A stretch of DNA of 64,000 bases from Streptantibioticus cattleyicolor NRRL 8057 = DSM 46488. Its GTDB lineage: Bacteria; Actinomycetota; Actinomycetes; Streptomycetales; Streptomycetaceae. A program made the position numbers and the translations under genes. Under the pieces are notes generated by a model. That model saw only the letters and a list, made by a program, of their open reading frames with translations, had not been told where the DNA came from and made no database searches. Below, one piece after another: positions 1-8,778 of the stretch (position 1 is the stretch's first letter; each line of letters opens with the position of its first letter). The stretch spans positions 2,294,001-2,358,000 of the forward strand of contig NC_017586.1 in the NCBI RefSeq assembly GCF_000240165.1. The letters are read 5' to 3'.

Positions 1-100
1 CCACCGCCGCGCCGCGCTCACCTCGTTCGGTGAAGCCGCGCGCGAACGCCTCGCGGACCGGCTCGAAGCCGTCCGCCACCGTCCCGTGGACGTCCACCAC
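1..100 (-). CDS. Serine hydrolase (class C beta-lactamase-like), N-terminal part only
   Basis: The reverse strand reads V-V-D-V-H-G-T-V-A-D-G-F-E-P-V-R-E-A-F and onward to the window edge without a stop. Seen: this resembles the N-terminus of Streptomyces serine hydrolases of the EstB/beta-lactamase-like family, which open with a V-x-G-T-V-A-x-G-F-E-x-V-R-x-A-F pattern. The Ser-x-x-Lys active site would lie outside the window, so the catalytic class is not confirmed. The start is one of two adjacent GTG codons (98-100 or 95-97). It is divergent from the tricorn protease gene, with about 125 bp between them for both promoters. Confidence 0.5.
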   Translation of the reverse strand, partial: MVDVHGTVADGFEPVREAFARGFTERGERGAAV

Positions 101-225
101 TGCTGCCCGCTCCCGATCCGGCCGTGTACAGGTCTCCTCAATGGTGCACGCCCGCCGGAGCGGCCCCGACCCGGGGTACGGGCGGCGGCCCGCACGAGTT
201 GCCCTCGGCAAATCTGGCCAGAAGC

Positions 226-3200
226 ATGGATTCCGTGACCGAAGGCGCATATCTCCGCTTCCCCCATCTCCACGGCGGCCTGCTCTGCTTCGTCACCGAG
301 GACGACCTGTGGCTGGCGCCGCTGGCCGGGCCCGGTGAGGAGCCGGGGCGGGCCTGGCGGGTCACCGCCGACCGGATCCGGCTGGGGCCGCCGCGCATCT
401 CGCCGGACGGGTCGGCGATCGCGTACACCAGCTGGCGCAGCCTCGATCCGGAGGTGCACCTGGTGCCGGTGGCGGGCGGTCCGGCGCGGCGGCTGACGTA
501 CTGGGGCAGCCCGGACGCCCGGGTGTGTTCGTGGACGCCGGACGGCAGGGTGCTGGCGGTCTCCTCGCACGGGCAGCCGTTCTCGCACTACTCGTGGGCG
601 TACGCGGTCACCCCGGACGGCTCCCCGGGCAAGCGGCTGCCGTGGGGGCGGGTCTCCGACATCGCGGTGGCCGACGTGGCGGGCGAGCACCGTACGTTGA
701 TCCTCAACGGCACGCCGCCGCACGAGCCGGCCGCGTGGAAGCGTTACCGGGGCGGGGCGACGGGCCGGCTGTGGCTGCACGGCGAGCGGTTGCTGCCGGG
801 GCTCCGCGGCCACCTGGACTGCCCGATGTTCGTCGGTGAGCGGATCGCGTTCCTCTCCGACCACGAGGGCGTGGGCAACCTGTACTCGTGCCGGATGGAC
901 GGCTCGGATCTGCGCCGGCACACCGACCACGCGGAGTTCTACGCCCGCAACGCGGCCACCGACGGGCGGCGGGTGGTCTACCAGTGCGCGGGCGAGTTGT
1001 GGCTGGCGGAGGACCTGGCGGATCCGGCGGGGGTGCCGCGGCGGCTGGCGGTGCGGCTGGGCGGGCCGCGCAACGGCCGCCGCCCGTACCAGGTGCCGGC
1101 GGCGGCCAACCTGACCGGGCTGGCGTGCGACGCCACCGGCCGGGCCAGCGCGGTGTGCGTGCGCGGCAGCCTGTACTGGCTCACCCACCGCGACGGCCCG
1201 GCGCGGACCATCGCCGACCAGCCGGGGGCGCGGGTGCGGCTGCCGGTGATGCTGGGCGACACCGGCCGGGTGGCGTTCGTCACCGACGCCGGCGGGGAGG
1301 ACGCGATCGAGATCGCCGAGCTGCCGGGGCGGGCGGCGCTGCGACTGGCGGCCGGGGCCGCCTCCCCGGGCGGCACCACCGAGGCGTCCGAGGAGGCGCC
1401 CCCCACGGGCGCCCCGGACCCCGGCCATCCGGTGCCCGAACCGGTCCGGGGGCGGCCCGGCGGGGAACCGGACAAAGGCGGCGGGGCGGCCGGCGGCGGT
1501 TTCGCCGAGGCGTTCCGGCCGCCGGTGGCCTCCGGCGGCACCCGGCTGGCCCAGGGTGAGCTGGGGCGGGTGCACGAGCTGGTCTCCTCGCCGGACGGCA
1601 CCACGCTGGCGGTGGCGGCGCACGACGGCCGGCTGCTGCTGGTGGCCACCGGCGAGGAGACGACGGTGGCCGGTCCGGGCGAGGACACCGTGGAGATCGC
1701 CGGGGCGCCCGCGGGGACGGTGATCGAGCTGGTGCGGTCGGAGAACGGCCCGGTGCGGGACCTGGCGTTCTCGCCGGATTCGGGGTGGCTGGCCTGGTCC
1801 CATCCCGGGGTGGGGCGTTCGCTGCGGATGATCCGCATCGCGCGGATCAAGAATCCGTCCGATCCGCTGGTCGTCGAGGTGACCAACGGCCGGTTCGAGG
1901 ACGAGCAGCCGGTGTTCACCCGGGACGGGCGGTATCTGGCGTTCCTGTCGTGGCGCGGTTTCGACCCGGTGTACGACGTGCACACCGGTGACCTGTCGTT
2001 CCCGCTGGGCTGCCGGCCGTACCTGGTGCCGTTGAACTCGGCGACCCCGTCGCCGTTCGCGCTGCCGGTGGAGGGGCGGCCGGTGGGGGGCGGGCTGGAC
2101 CCGCTGGAGGGCGGGGGCGGGCCGGTGGTGGTGGAGGCCGAGGGGCTGCCGGAGCGGGTGACCCCGTTCCCGGTGCCGGCGTCGAAGTACTCGGCGCTGT
2201 CGCCGGTGCGCGGCGGGCTGGTGTGGCTGCGCTGGCCGATCTCGGGGGCGCTGGGCGAGACGTTCGCCAACCCGGCGGACCCCTCGCCGCGGCCGACGCT
2301 GGAGTTCTTCGACCTGTCGGTCTCCCGCCGCACCGAGCTGGTGCGCCACATGGACTGGTACGCGGTCAGCGGGGACGGCGGGCGGCTGGTGGTCTACGAC
2401 GACGGGGAGCTGGCGGTGGTGCCGGCCGGCGAGCGGGCGGACGAGGAGTCCACGGTCGTGCTGGACATGCGGCGGATCCTGCACGAGGTGGACCCGGCGG
2501 CGGAGTGGCGGCAGGCGTTCGACGAGGCGGGGCGGATCGTCCGGGACTACTTCTGGTCGCCGGACATGTGCGGCATCGACTGGCCGGCGGTGCTGGACCA
2601 GTACCGGCCGCTGGTGGAACGGGTGGCCGCGCCGGAGGAGTTCGCCGATCTGCTGCGGGAGGTGCTGGGCGAGCTGGGCACCTCGCACGCGTACTGCGCG
2701 GCGGCCAGGCGCAGCGAGGGGCCGGCCCACTACCAGCGGCCGATCGGGCTGCTGGGGTGCAACTTCGAGCAGGATCCGGACGGTTCGTGGGTGGTGGGGC
2801 GGATCCTGCCGGGCGAGTCGTCCGACTCCCGGGCCCGGTCGCCGCTGGCCGGCACCGGGGTGCGGGAGGGTTCGGTGCTCACCCAGGTCGACGGCCGCCC
2901 GGTGGATCCGCACCGCGGGCCGTACCCGTTGCTGGCCGGGGCCGGGGGCACCACGGTGGAGCTGACCTTCACCCGGCCGCGGGACGCGGCGGGCGGCAAC
3001 GGGCATCCGCGCCGGGTGGCCGTGGTGCCGCTGATCGACGACCGGCCGCTGCGCTACCAGGACTGGGTGGCCCGACGGCGGTCGGTGGTACGGGAGTTGA
3101 GCCAGGGGCGCTGCGGCTACCTGCACATCCCGGACATGGGCGGCTCGGGGTGGGCGCAGTTCAACCGGGACCTGCGGCTGGAGGTGACCCGGCCGGCGCT

Positions 3201-3735
3201 CATCGTGGACGTGCGCGGCAACGCCGGCGGCAACATCAGCGAGCTGGTGATCGAGAAGCTGACCCGCACCATCCTGGGGTGGGACCTGACCCGGGACGCC
3301 CAGCCGGTGTCGTACACCGCGAACGCGCCGCGCGGGCCGATCGTGGCGGTGGCCGACGACGCGACCTCCTCGGACGGCGACATGATCATCGCCGCGTTCC
3401 GGCTGCTGGGCCTGGGCCCGGTGATCGGCACCCGGACCTGGGGCGGGGTGGTGGGGATGACCGGGCGGCACCGGCTGATCGACGGGACGGTGATCACGGT
3501 GCCGATGAACGCGGCGTGGTTCGACGAGTACGGCTGGCGGGTGGAGAACGAGGGCGTGGAGCCGGATGTGGAGGCGTCGCGTACGCCGCTGGACTGGGCG
3601 GAGGGGCGTTCGTCGGTGCTGGCGGTGGCGGTGCGCACGGCGCTGGATCTGCTGCGGAGCCGTCCGCCGGCGACCCCGCCGGATCTGTCGGGGCGTCCGG
3701 ACCGGCGGCGTCCGCCGTTGCCGCCGAGGGGCTGA
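226..3735 (+). CDS. Tricorn protease homologue (S41 family peptidase)
   Basis: A 1169-residue cytosolic peptidase of the tricorn type, which degrades oligopeptides released by the proteasome or Clp. Order of parts: N-terminal beta-propeller repeats (x-S-P-D-G motifs, to about residue 720), a helical segment, a PDZ domain (about 845-925) and a C-terminal S41 domain. Visible catalytic elements are His821 in G-T-S-H-A-Y-C, Ser1049 followed by Asp in T-S-S-D-G-D, and Glu1109 in E-N-E-G-V-E-P-D, matching the tricorn His-Ser-Glu arrangement. An in-frame reading exists up to 124, but ATG 226 starts the family-like sequence, so I use it. A Gly/Pro-rich low-complexity insert lies between the propellers at about 380-430. 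It is convergent with the SARP gene, 9 bp apart. Confidence 0.93.
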   Translation: MDSVTEGAYLRFPHLHGGLLCFVTEDDLWLAPLAGPGEEPGRAWRVTADRIRLGPPRISPDGSAIAYTSWRSLDPEVHLVPVAGGPARRLTYWGSPDARVCSWTPDGRVLAVSSHGQPFSHYSWAYAVTPDGSPGKRLPWGRVSDIAVADVAGEHRTLILNGTPPHEPAAWKRYRGGATGRLWLHGERLLPGLRGHLDCPMFVGERIAFLSDHEGVGNLYSCRMDGSDLRRHTDHAEFYARNAATDGRRVVYQCAGELWLAEDLADPAGVPRRLAVRLGGPRNGRRPYQVPAAANLTGLACDATGRASAVCVRGSLYWLTHRDGPARTIADQPGARVRLPVMLGDTGRVAFVTDAGGEDAIEIAELPGRAALRLAAGAASPGGTTEASEEAPPTGAPDPGHPVPEPVRGRPGGEPDKGGGAAGGGFAEAFRPPVASGGTRLAQGELGRVHELVSSPDGTTLAVAAHDGRLLLVATGEETTVAGPGEDTVEIAGAPAGTVIELVRSENGPVRDLAFSPDSGWLAWSHPGVGRSLRMIRIARIKNPSDPLVVEVTNGRFEDEQPVFTRDGRYLAFLSWRGFDPVYDVHTGDLSFPLGCRPYLVPLNSATPSPFALPVEGRPVGGGLDPLEGGGGPVVVEAEGLPERVTPFPVPASKYSALSPVRGGLVWLRWPISGALGETFANPADPSPRPTLEFFDLSVSRRTELVRHMDWYAVSGDGGRLVVYDDGELAVVPAGERADEESTVVLDMRRILHEVDPAAEWRQAFDEAGRIVRDYFWSPDMCGIDWPAVLDQYRPLVERVAAPEEFADLLREVLGELGTSHAYCAAARRSEGPAHYQRPIGLLGCNFEQDPDGSWVVGRILPGESSDSRARSPLAGTGVREGSVLTQVDGRPVDPHRGPYPLLAGAGGTTVELTFTRPRDAAGGNGHPRRVAVVPLIDDRPLRYQDWVARRRSVVRELSQGRCGYLHIPDMGGSGWAQFNRDLRLEVTRPALIVDVRGNAGGNISELVIEKLTRTILGWDLTRDAQPVSYTANAPRGPIVAVADDATSSDGDMIIAAFRLLGLGPVIGTRTWGGVVGMTGRHRLIDGTVITVPMNAAWFDEYGWRVENEGVEPDVEASRTPLDWAEGRSSVLAVAVRTALDLLRSRPPATPPDLSGRPDRRRPPLPPRG

Positions 3736-3744
3736 CGGCGGCGG

Positions 3745-5799
3745 TCACCCCGATCGTCCGGCATGGGCCGCGCGGGCCAGGGCGACGAGGTTGCCGGCCT
3801 CCGACTCCAGCCAGGCGCGGGCCTGTTGGGGGCCGGTGAACGGTTCGAGGCGCCGGTCGCGGGCAGGCGCGGGGGCGGGCAGGCAGCTGCGCACGGCGGT
3901 CGCGGTACGGGCGGCGTACCAGCACAGCAGCCGCAGCCGGGCGGCATGGAGTTCGGCCGGGTCCTCCTCGGCGAGGGCGCGGCCGGCCGCGTAGGGGCGC
4001 AGCAGTCCGGGCAGGCGCAGCCGGCCGGGGGCGTGTTCGACGGCGAGGTGGGCGGCGGTGAGTTGGCGGACCTGGTGGCCGGCCTGCTGGTGCGGCAGTC
4101 CGGCCAGGACGGCGGCGGCGCGGGTGTCGGTCTCGGGCAGGGGCGCGGTGCCCAGCAGCCGGAACAGGCGGCGGGCGGGGGGCGCGAGCTGCCGGTAGGC
4201 GCGGTCGAAGGCGGCGCGGACGGTGCCGGAGGCGAGCAGGGTGGCGCCCTCGCCGGCCCGCAGTTCGGCCGCGTAGGCGCCGAGCGAGGTGAAGCGGCGG
4301 GCGGCGAGGTCGGCGGCGGCCACGCAGAGGGTCAGCGGGAGGTGGCCGCAGAGTTCGGCGACCTCGGCGGCGGCCTCGGGTTCGGCGGCGACTGTCTCCC
4401 GGCCGGCGATGCGGGCCAGCAGTTCGGCCGCGGCGGCCGGGCCGAGCGGGTCGAGGGCGAGCCGGTGGGCGCCGTGGAAGGCGGTGAGTTCGGGCAGTTC
4501 GGTGCGGGCGGTGACGACGACCGCGCAGCCGGGGTCGCCCGGCAGCAGCGGCATGACCTGGGCGGCGTCGGTGGCGTCGTCGAGCACCAGCAGGACCCGG
4601 CGGCCGGCCAGCGCGGCGCGCAGCATCGCCGAGCGGGCGGCGGTGGTCGGCGGCACCGCGTCGAACCCGGCGCCGGTGCCGTGCAGGGCGTCGGCGAGCA
4701 GGTCGCCGGGGTCGCGCGGGGTACCGCAGGCGCCGGCCAGGGTCAGGAAGAGCTGGCCGTCGGGGAAGCGCGGGGCGAGCCGGTGGGCGGCGTGCACGGC
4801 GAGCGCGGTCTTGCCGGTGCCGGGGGCGCCGGTGAGCACCACCACGGGTACGCCGCCGGGGTGCGGTTGCCCGCTGAGCAACTGCGTGGCGCGGTCGACG
4901 AGTTCGTCGCGTCCGGTCAGTTCGGCGCAGGTGGCGGGGAGTTGGCGGGGGGCGGCCCAGTAGGTGCCGGGGGCGCAGGGGCCGGCCGGTAAAGCGGTGA
5001 GGGCGGGGGGCCGGCCGCCGCGGTTGGGGGGCCAGGCGATGTCGACGTCGGCGAGCAGGCAGGCGTGGGCCTCGCGCAGGTCGGGGCCGGGTTCGACGCC
5101 GAGTTCGGCGTAGAGCAGCCGGGCCACCGCGTGGTAGGCGGTGAGCGCCTCGGCGCGCCGTCCGCACCGGTACAGGGCGGTGATCAGCTGGCACCAGGGG
5201 CGTTCCCGCAGCGGGCGTTCGGCGGTGACGGCGCGCAGCCGGGCGAGGGCGGCGGCGGGTTCGCCGAGGACGAGTTCGATGTCGCACAGCCGCTCGGTGA
5301 CCCGCAGGCGTTCGTCCTCCAGGGCCGGGGCCTCGTCGCGCTGGAGGACCTCGCACGGGACGTCCTGGAGGGCGGCGCCGCGCCACAGGTCGAGCGCGGC
5401 GGTGAAGTCCCGGACGGCCTGGGCGAGTTCACCACAGGCGGCGCGGCGTTCCCCGGCGGAGGCGAGGGCGCGGAACCGGTTGAGGTCCACGGCGTCGTCG
5501 GGGACGGTGAGCACGTAGCCGCCAGGGCTGGTGCGTATCAGGGTGTCGGCGCCGGTGGATTCCCGCAGCGCCCGCCGCAGCCGGGCGACGTACGCCTGGA
5601 CGGTGTTGCGCGCTCCGCTCGGGGGTTCCCCGTCCCACACCCGCTTGATTAAACTCTCAACGGTCACCTCCTGGTTGGCCTGGAGGAGCATCAACGCGAG
5701 TACGGTCCGCTGCCGGCCGGCGGCGAGCGTGATCGCACGTCCCGCGTGCCGGATGTCCAAGGGCCCGAGCAGGCCGAAGTACACAGCGTCAGTCGTCAT
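3745..5799 (-). CDS. AfsR/SARP-family regulator with NB-ARC ATPase domain
   Basis: A 684-residue pathway activator of the Streptomyces antibiotic regulatory protein type. Domains: winged-helix OmpR-like DNA-binding domain (about 1-95, with W-D-G-E-P-P-x-x-A-R-N-T-V-Q-x-Y), bacterial transcriptional activation domain (about 100-250), then NB-ARC with Walker A G-A-P-G-T-G-K-T at 324-331 and a Walker B L-L-V-L-D-D. It is shorter than AfsR and lacks a long TPR tail. Start ATG 5799 begins at the winged helix; an in-frame ATG 13 codons upstream adds nothing family-like. Leu50 is encoded by TTA (5650-5652), so translation should depend on the bldA leucyl-tRNA. No biosynthetic cluster is adjacent, so the target is unknown. 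Confidence 0.9.
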   Translation of the reverse strand: MTTDAVYFGLLGPLDIRHAGRAITLAAGRQRTVLALMLLQANQEVTVESLIKRVWDGEPPSGARNTVQAYVARLRRALRESTGADTLIRTSPGGYVLTVPDDAVDLNRFRALASAGERRAACGELAQAVRDFTAALDLWRGAALQDVPCEVLQRDEAPALEDERLRVTERLCDIELVLGEPAAALARLRAVTAERPLRERPWCQLITALYRCGRRAEALTAYHAVARLLYAELGVEPGPDLREAHACLLADVDIAWPPNRGGRPPALTALPAGPCAPGTYWAAPRQLPATCAELTGRDELVDRATQLLSGQPHPGGVPVVVLTGAPGTGKTALAVHAAHRLAPRFPDGQLFLTLAGACGTPRDPGDLLADALHGTGAGFDAVPPTTAARSAMLRAALAGRRVLLVLDDATDAAQVMPLLPGDPGCAVVVTARTELPELTAFHGAHRLALDPLGPAAAAELLARIAGRETVAAEPEAAAEVAELCGHLPLTLCVAAADLAARRFTSLGAYAAELRAGEGATLLASGTVRAAFDRAYRQLAPPARRLFRLLGTAPLPETDTRAAAVLAGLPHQQAGHQVRQLTAAHLAVEHAPGRLRLPGLLRPYAAGRALAEEDPAELHAARLRLLCWYAARTATAVRSCLPAPAPARDRRLEPFTGPQQARAWLESEAGNLVALARAAHAGRSG

Positions 5800-6238
5800 G
5801 TGAGTTCCCCACCGATGAGGTCGGCATCCGGCATCCATCCTGCCTTGTGTGGATGCGGTGAAAACCGCGAGTTTTGCGCCACACCTGGCGGGATATCGCC
5901 GCCTTGACCGTCCCCGCAGGTCACCCAGGGTGTCAGCGTCGCGTCAACGCGCAGTCATCCGCACGTCAGAGACGTACGGCACACTCACTTCCGTGACGAG
6001 CGCCGGGGAATCACACGCACGAAGGGTGGGTCGGCACGCGGCGCGTGGCGTGCCGGCCCCCCTGCGGTGCACGGTTCCGGCGACCGGCCGACGGCAGCAC
6101 TTCCGCGCACGGGCTGCTGCCTCCCTGGCCTGTGGCGGGGTGACGGCCGGCCGGGCCGTGCCACCGGGTGGAGTCCGCTCCGCCTTGCGGGCGGCGTCTC
6201 GTCATCCACTGGGTCACCGGCTGTTGGCCCAGCGGTCA

Positions 6239-6266
6239 CGCTGATTCCGGCAGGGCGGAATCAGCG
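6239..6266. terminator. Perfect 11-bp hairpin in intergenic region
   Basis: The arm CGCTGATTCCG (6239-6249) pairs perfectly with CGGAATCAGCG (6256-6266) across a 6-nt loop. No T-run follows directly, but a second GC-rich hairpin and seven T's follow within 70 bp. A transcription terminator is the simplest reading; an operator is possible. Confidence 0.5.
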
Positions 6267-6327
6267 GGCAGGGGAAAGGGAGAGGGGCGCGCCCGTGGGG
6301 GGACGCGCCCTTCTCCGCCCCCTTTTT

Positions 6328-6387
6328 TTGTGTTCGCTCGCCTCCGGGCGCTCTGCCCTTTTGTGTTCGCTCGCCTCCGGGCGCTCT
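6328..6387. repeat. Tandem direct repeat, 27 nt, two copies
   Basis: Two identical 27-nt copies at 6328-6354 and 6361-6387 (containing TTCGCTCGCCTCCGGGCGCT), 33 nt apart start to start, just after a T-run. Each unit has a small internal GC inverted repeat. Probably replication slippage in noncoding DNA. Confidence 0.8.
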
Positions 6388-6494
6388 TCTCCGATGCCGA
6401 CACTCCTCAGGACTGCGCTCGCTCCTTCGTCGCTCCCTTGCCTTCGTCGCTTTCGGCATCGGCGCGCCCTTCGGCTCGCTCACCCGGCCGGGGA

Positions 6495-6570
6495 CGGGGG
6501 CACCGGACAGCGGACGCGAGCAGCGGGCGCGAGGCGGCCGGAGGCGGGGGCACCGGACAGCGGACGCGAG
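6495..6570. repeat. Direct repeat, 26 nt, two copies
   Basis: Two identical 26-nt copies at 6495-6520 and 6545-6570 (containing CACCGGACAGCGGACGCGAG), 50 nt apart start to start, downstream of the small gene at 6627-6830. No coding meaning seen. Confidence 0.75.
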
Positions 6571-6626
6571 GCGGCCGGGGACAGGGGCCGCACAACGGGA
6601 CCGAGCTGAACCCGGGGGCCGGGGGC

Positions 6627-6830
6627 TCACATGTCGAGGTCGTCCTGGATGTCGTCGAAGGTCTGCTGGGGGTTGTCGACCCGGTCGCGGGCCTCGCCCT
6701 CGGCGCGCCGGCCGCGTTCTCCGGCGTCCTGGGCGTCGTCGCGCCCCCGCGACTTCCCTTGCTCCGCGCGGCGCTTCGCCTCGTCCTTGAGCTGTTGTGC
6801 CTTGTCCTTGAACTGGTCCTGGATGCCCAT
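6627..6830 (-). CDS. Small charged soluble protein (CsbD-like composition)
   Basis: 67 residues beginning M-G-I-Q-D-Q-F-K-D-K-A-Q-Q-L-K-D-E-A-K-R, almost entirely charged or polar, predicted helical or disordered, with no membrane segment or cysteine. The composition and the repeated K-D-x-A/E-A-x-R pattern recall CsbD-like or other stress-associated small proteins of actinobacteria, but no diagnostic motif is present. ATG 6830 is chosen because AGGAGT stands 6 nt upstream; a longer in-frame reading lacks a ribosome binding site. Function unknown. Confidence 0.7.
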   Translation of the reverse strand: MGIQDQFKDKAQQLKDEAKRRAEQGKSRGRDDAQDAGERGRRAEGEARDRVDNPQQTFDDIQDDLDM

Positions 6831-6940
6831 GATCACTCCTGGTCGGTGTGGGGGGAACGGGCCGCGTCCAGCGAAACACGTCCCCACCCACCCCGCATCC
6901 CGGAGCGTCACCGTCCGTCACGCCGGGCGATTCCCGCTGG

Positions 6941-7840
6941 TCAGCGGCGTGCGGCTGAGCGGGTGGCGGACTCGCGGAGCCGTTCGTCGGCGAGTCCTCC
7001 GGCGCCGACCAGGCCGCGCCGAGTGCCGGCGGTGGCCCGGAACCGGGGCTCGACGCGCCGTACCTCGCGCGGTCCGACGACGCCGATCAGGGACGGCAGG
7101 TAGCCGCGTACCGCCTGCATGCCGCGCAGCCACCACTGGGCGTACACATGGGCGGAGCGGCGCTGGACGCCGTCGGCGATGCGGGCGACGGCCGGCTCCA
7201 GCGGGTAGGTGCGGTTGGCCGGCCAGGGCAGCCGGGAGCGCAGTTCGCGCAGGACGTCGTCCTGGTCGGCGCCGCGCACCATGTCGGTGTCGGTCCAACT
7301 GAGGTAGGCGACGCCCACCTTGACGCCACGGTGGCCGACCTCGGCGCGCAGGCTGTGCGCGAACGCCTCGACGCCGGCCTTGCTGGCGCAGTAGGCGGCC
7401 ATCATCGGGGCCGGGGTGAGCGCGGCGAGCGAGGCGATCTGGAGGTAGTAGCCGCGCGAGCGGATCAGGGCGGGCAGGAAGGCGCGGGCGGTGGCGACGC
7501 TGCCCAGCAGGTTGACCTCGATGACCCGGTCGAAGGCGGCCGGGTCGGCGTCGGTGAAGGGGCCGCCGGTGGCGATGCCGGCGTTGGCCACCACCACGTC
7601 GATACGCCCGTAGCGGTCGGCGATCTCCTCGGCGACCCGGGTCATCGCCGCCCCGTCGGTGACGTCGGCGGTCCAGTAGCCGGCGTCCAACTCGTCAGCG
7701 ACCTTGGCGAGTTCGTCGGGTTCGAGGCCGACCAGGGCGAGTTGGGCGCCGCGCCGGCGCAGGTGGCGGGCGAGCAGGGCGCCCACGCCGCGGGCGGCGC
7801 CGGTGACCACGGCGACCTGTCCGTGCAACGTACCGTTCAT
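6941..7840 (-). CDS. Short-chain dehydrogenase/reductase (SDR)
   Basis: A 299-residue classical SDR. The cofactor motif T-G-A-A-R-G-V-G lies at about 14-21, N-A-G-I in the N-x-G position, and catalytic Y-C-A-S-K near 155. Third gene of an operon with the hydrolase and the monooxygenase: its ATG overlaps the hydrolase stop in an ATGA (7837-7840), so translation is coupled. In such operons the SDR usually oxidises or reduces an alcohol/ketone next to the Baeyer-Villiger step; that role is inferred. The long C-terminal tail (about 250-299) extends beyond the core SDR fold. Confidence 0.9.
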   Translation of the reverse strand: MNGTLHGQVAVVTGAARGVGALLARHLRRRGAQLALVGLEPDELAKVADELDAGYWTADVTDGAAMTRVAEEIADRYGRIDVVVANAGIATGGPFTDADPAAFDRVIEVNLLGSVATARAFLPALIRSRGYYLQIASLAALTPAPMMAAYCASKAGVEAFAHSLRAEVGHRGVKVGVAYLSWTDTDMVRGADQDDVLRELRSRLPWPANRTYPLEPAVARIADGVQRRSAHVYAQWWLRGMQAVRGYLPSLIGVVGPREVRRVEPRFRATAGTRRGLVGAGGLADERLRESATRSAARR

Positions 7841-8778
7841 GCCATTTCGCCCTCCTTGACCGGCTCGGGCCGCCGGATGAGATGGTCGTCCGCGAGGCGG
7901 CGGATCGCGTCGGCGACCGCGTCGGGGTCCTCGATGGGGGTCATGTGGCCGAGGCCGGGGAGTTCGGTCAGGCCCACGCAGTCGGGCAGCCGGGCGGCGA
8001 GGGCGCGGGCGTGCACCGGCGGGGTGAGCTTGTCGGCGGTGCCGACGAGGACGGCGGTGGGGGCGCGCAGCGCGGCCACCCCCGTGTCCAGGTCGAGCCG
8101 GGCGAGTACGCGCCCCCAGCCGGAGCGCGGCGCGGGCCGGCAGGCGTGCACGATGCGGGCGGTGGCGGCGACCTGCTCGTCGGTGGCGGCCGGGCTGATC
8201 ACCCCGTACCGCAACGCGGCCCGGGTCAGCCGGGTCTGCGGGCCGAGCGGGAGGGCGGACTCCAGCAGGAAGCGGTGGAAGGCGTCGCGGACCCGGCGGT
8301 TGCGGACGCCCGGCGGCAGCACCAGCGCCTCGGTCAGCAGCCGTCCGCTGCCGGTGCTGGCCAGCAGGACGGCGGCGGTACGGTCCCGTACGGCGGGCCG
8401 GTCGGCGGCGGCCATCAGGGTCATGCCGCCCATGGAGTGGCCGGCCAGCACGGCCCGTTCGCCGTCGGGCAGGGCGTCGGTCACGACGGCGGTCAGGTCG
8501 TCGGCGAGGGCGGCGGTGGTGTAGCCGCCGCGTTGCGGCAGCGCGGAACGGCCGTGGCCACGCTGGTCGTAGGTGATCACCCGGAACGAGCCGGACAACC
8601 CCCGGATCACCGGCGCCCAGAAGTACGTCGAGCAGGTCCAGCCGTGGCTGAGGACCACGGCGGGGGCGCCGGCCGGGCCGTGCTCCTCGTAGTACAGCCG
8701 GGTGCCGTCGGCGGAGACCACGCTGTGGGTACGGCGCGGGGTGGGCGGTACGTAGCGGCCGGAGCGCAGCGCGGTCAC
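7837..8778 (-). CDS. Alpha/beta-fold hydrolase (esterase/lactonase type)
   Basis: A 313-residue alpha/beta hydrolase. It shows the oxyanion-hole H-G-W, the nucleophile elbow G-H-S-M-G-G, a D-K acid segment (V-G-T-A-D-K-L-T-P-P) and a late G-L-G-H-M-T-P histidine. Start GTG 8776-8778 overlaps the monooxygenase stop as GTGA; its stop overlaps the SDR ATG. Between a Baeyer-Villiger-type monooxygenase and an SDR, the likely job is hydrolysis of the ester or lactone made by the oxygenase. That is inference from gene order; the substrate is unknown. Confidence 0.88.
   Translation of the reverse strand: MTALRSGRYVPPTPRRTHSVVSADGTRLYYEEHGPAGAPAVVLSHGWTCSTYFWAPVIRGLSGSFRVITYDQRGHGRSALPQRGGYTTAALADDLTAVVTDALPDGERAVLAGHSMGGMTLMAAADRPAVRDRTAAVLLASTGSGRLLTEALVLPPGVRNRRVRDAFHRFLLESALPLGPQTRLTRAALRYGVISPAATDEQVAATARIVHACRPAPRSGWGRVLARLDLDTGVAALRAPTAVLVGTADKLTPPVHARALAARLPDCVGLTELPGLGHMTPIEDPDAVADAIRRLADDHLIRRPEPVKEGEMA

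Larger units (their letters stand above)
5800..6626. other. Long intergenic region with hairpins and short direct repeats, no convincing gene
   Basis: About 830 bp without a credible gene; open frames here are high-GC noise with no family-like sequence. It contains the SARP promoter region next to 5800, a perfect hairpin at 6239-6266, a GC hairpin followed by a T-run near 6285-6330, and two pairs of direct repeats listed separately. Confidence 0.7.

Noticed and set aside
978-2351. 457-codon reverse frame inside tricorn protease
   Set aside because: Ser/Pro/Arg-rich antisense shadow of a clear gene.
3745-5799. SARP/NB-ARC protein as a second NLR-like cell-death receptor
   Set aside because: It has a clear DNA-binding and BTAD domain and no amyloid-like motif, so it is a transcription activator.
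6214-6921. Long reverse frame covering the small gene at 6627-6830
   Set aside because: Arg/Pro-rich shadow; the short frame with AGGAGT and a natural helical composition is the better gene.
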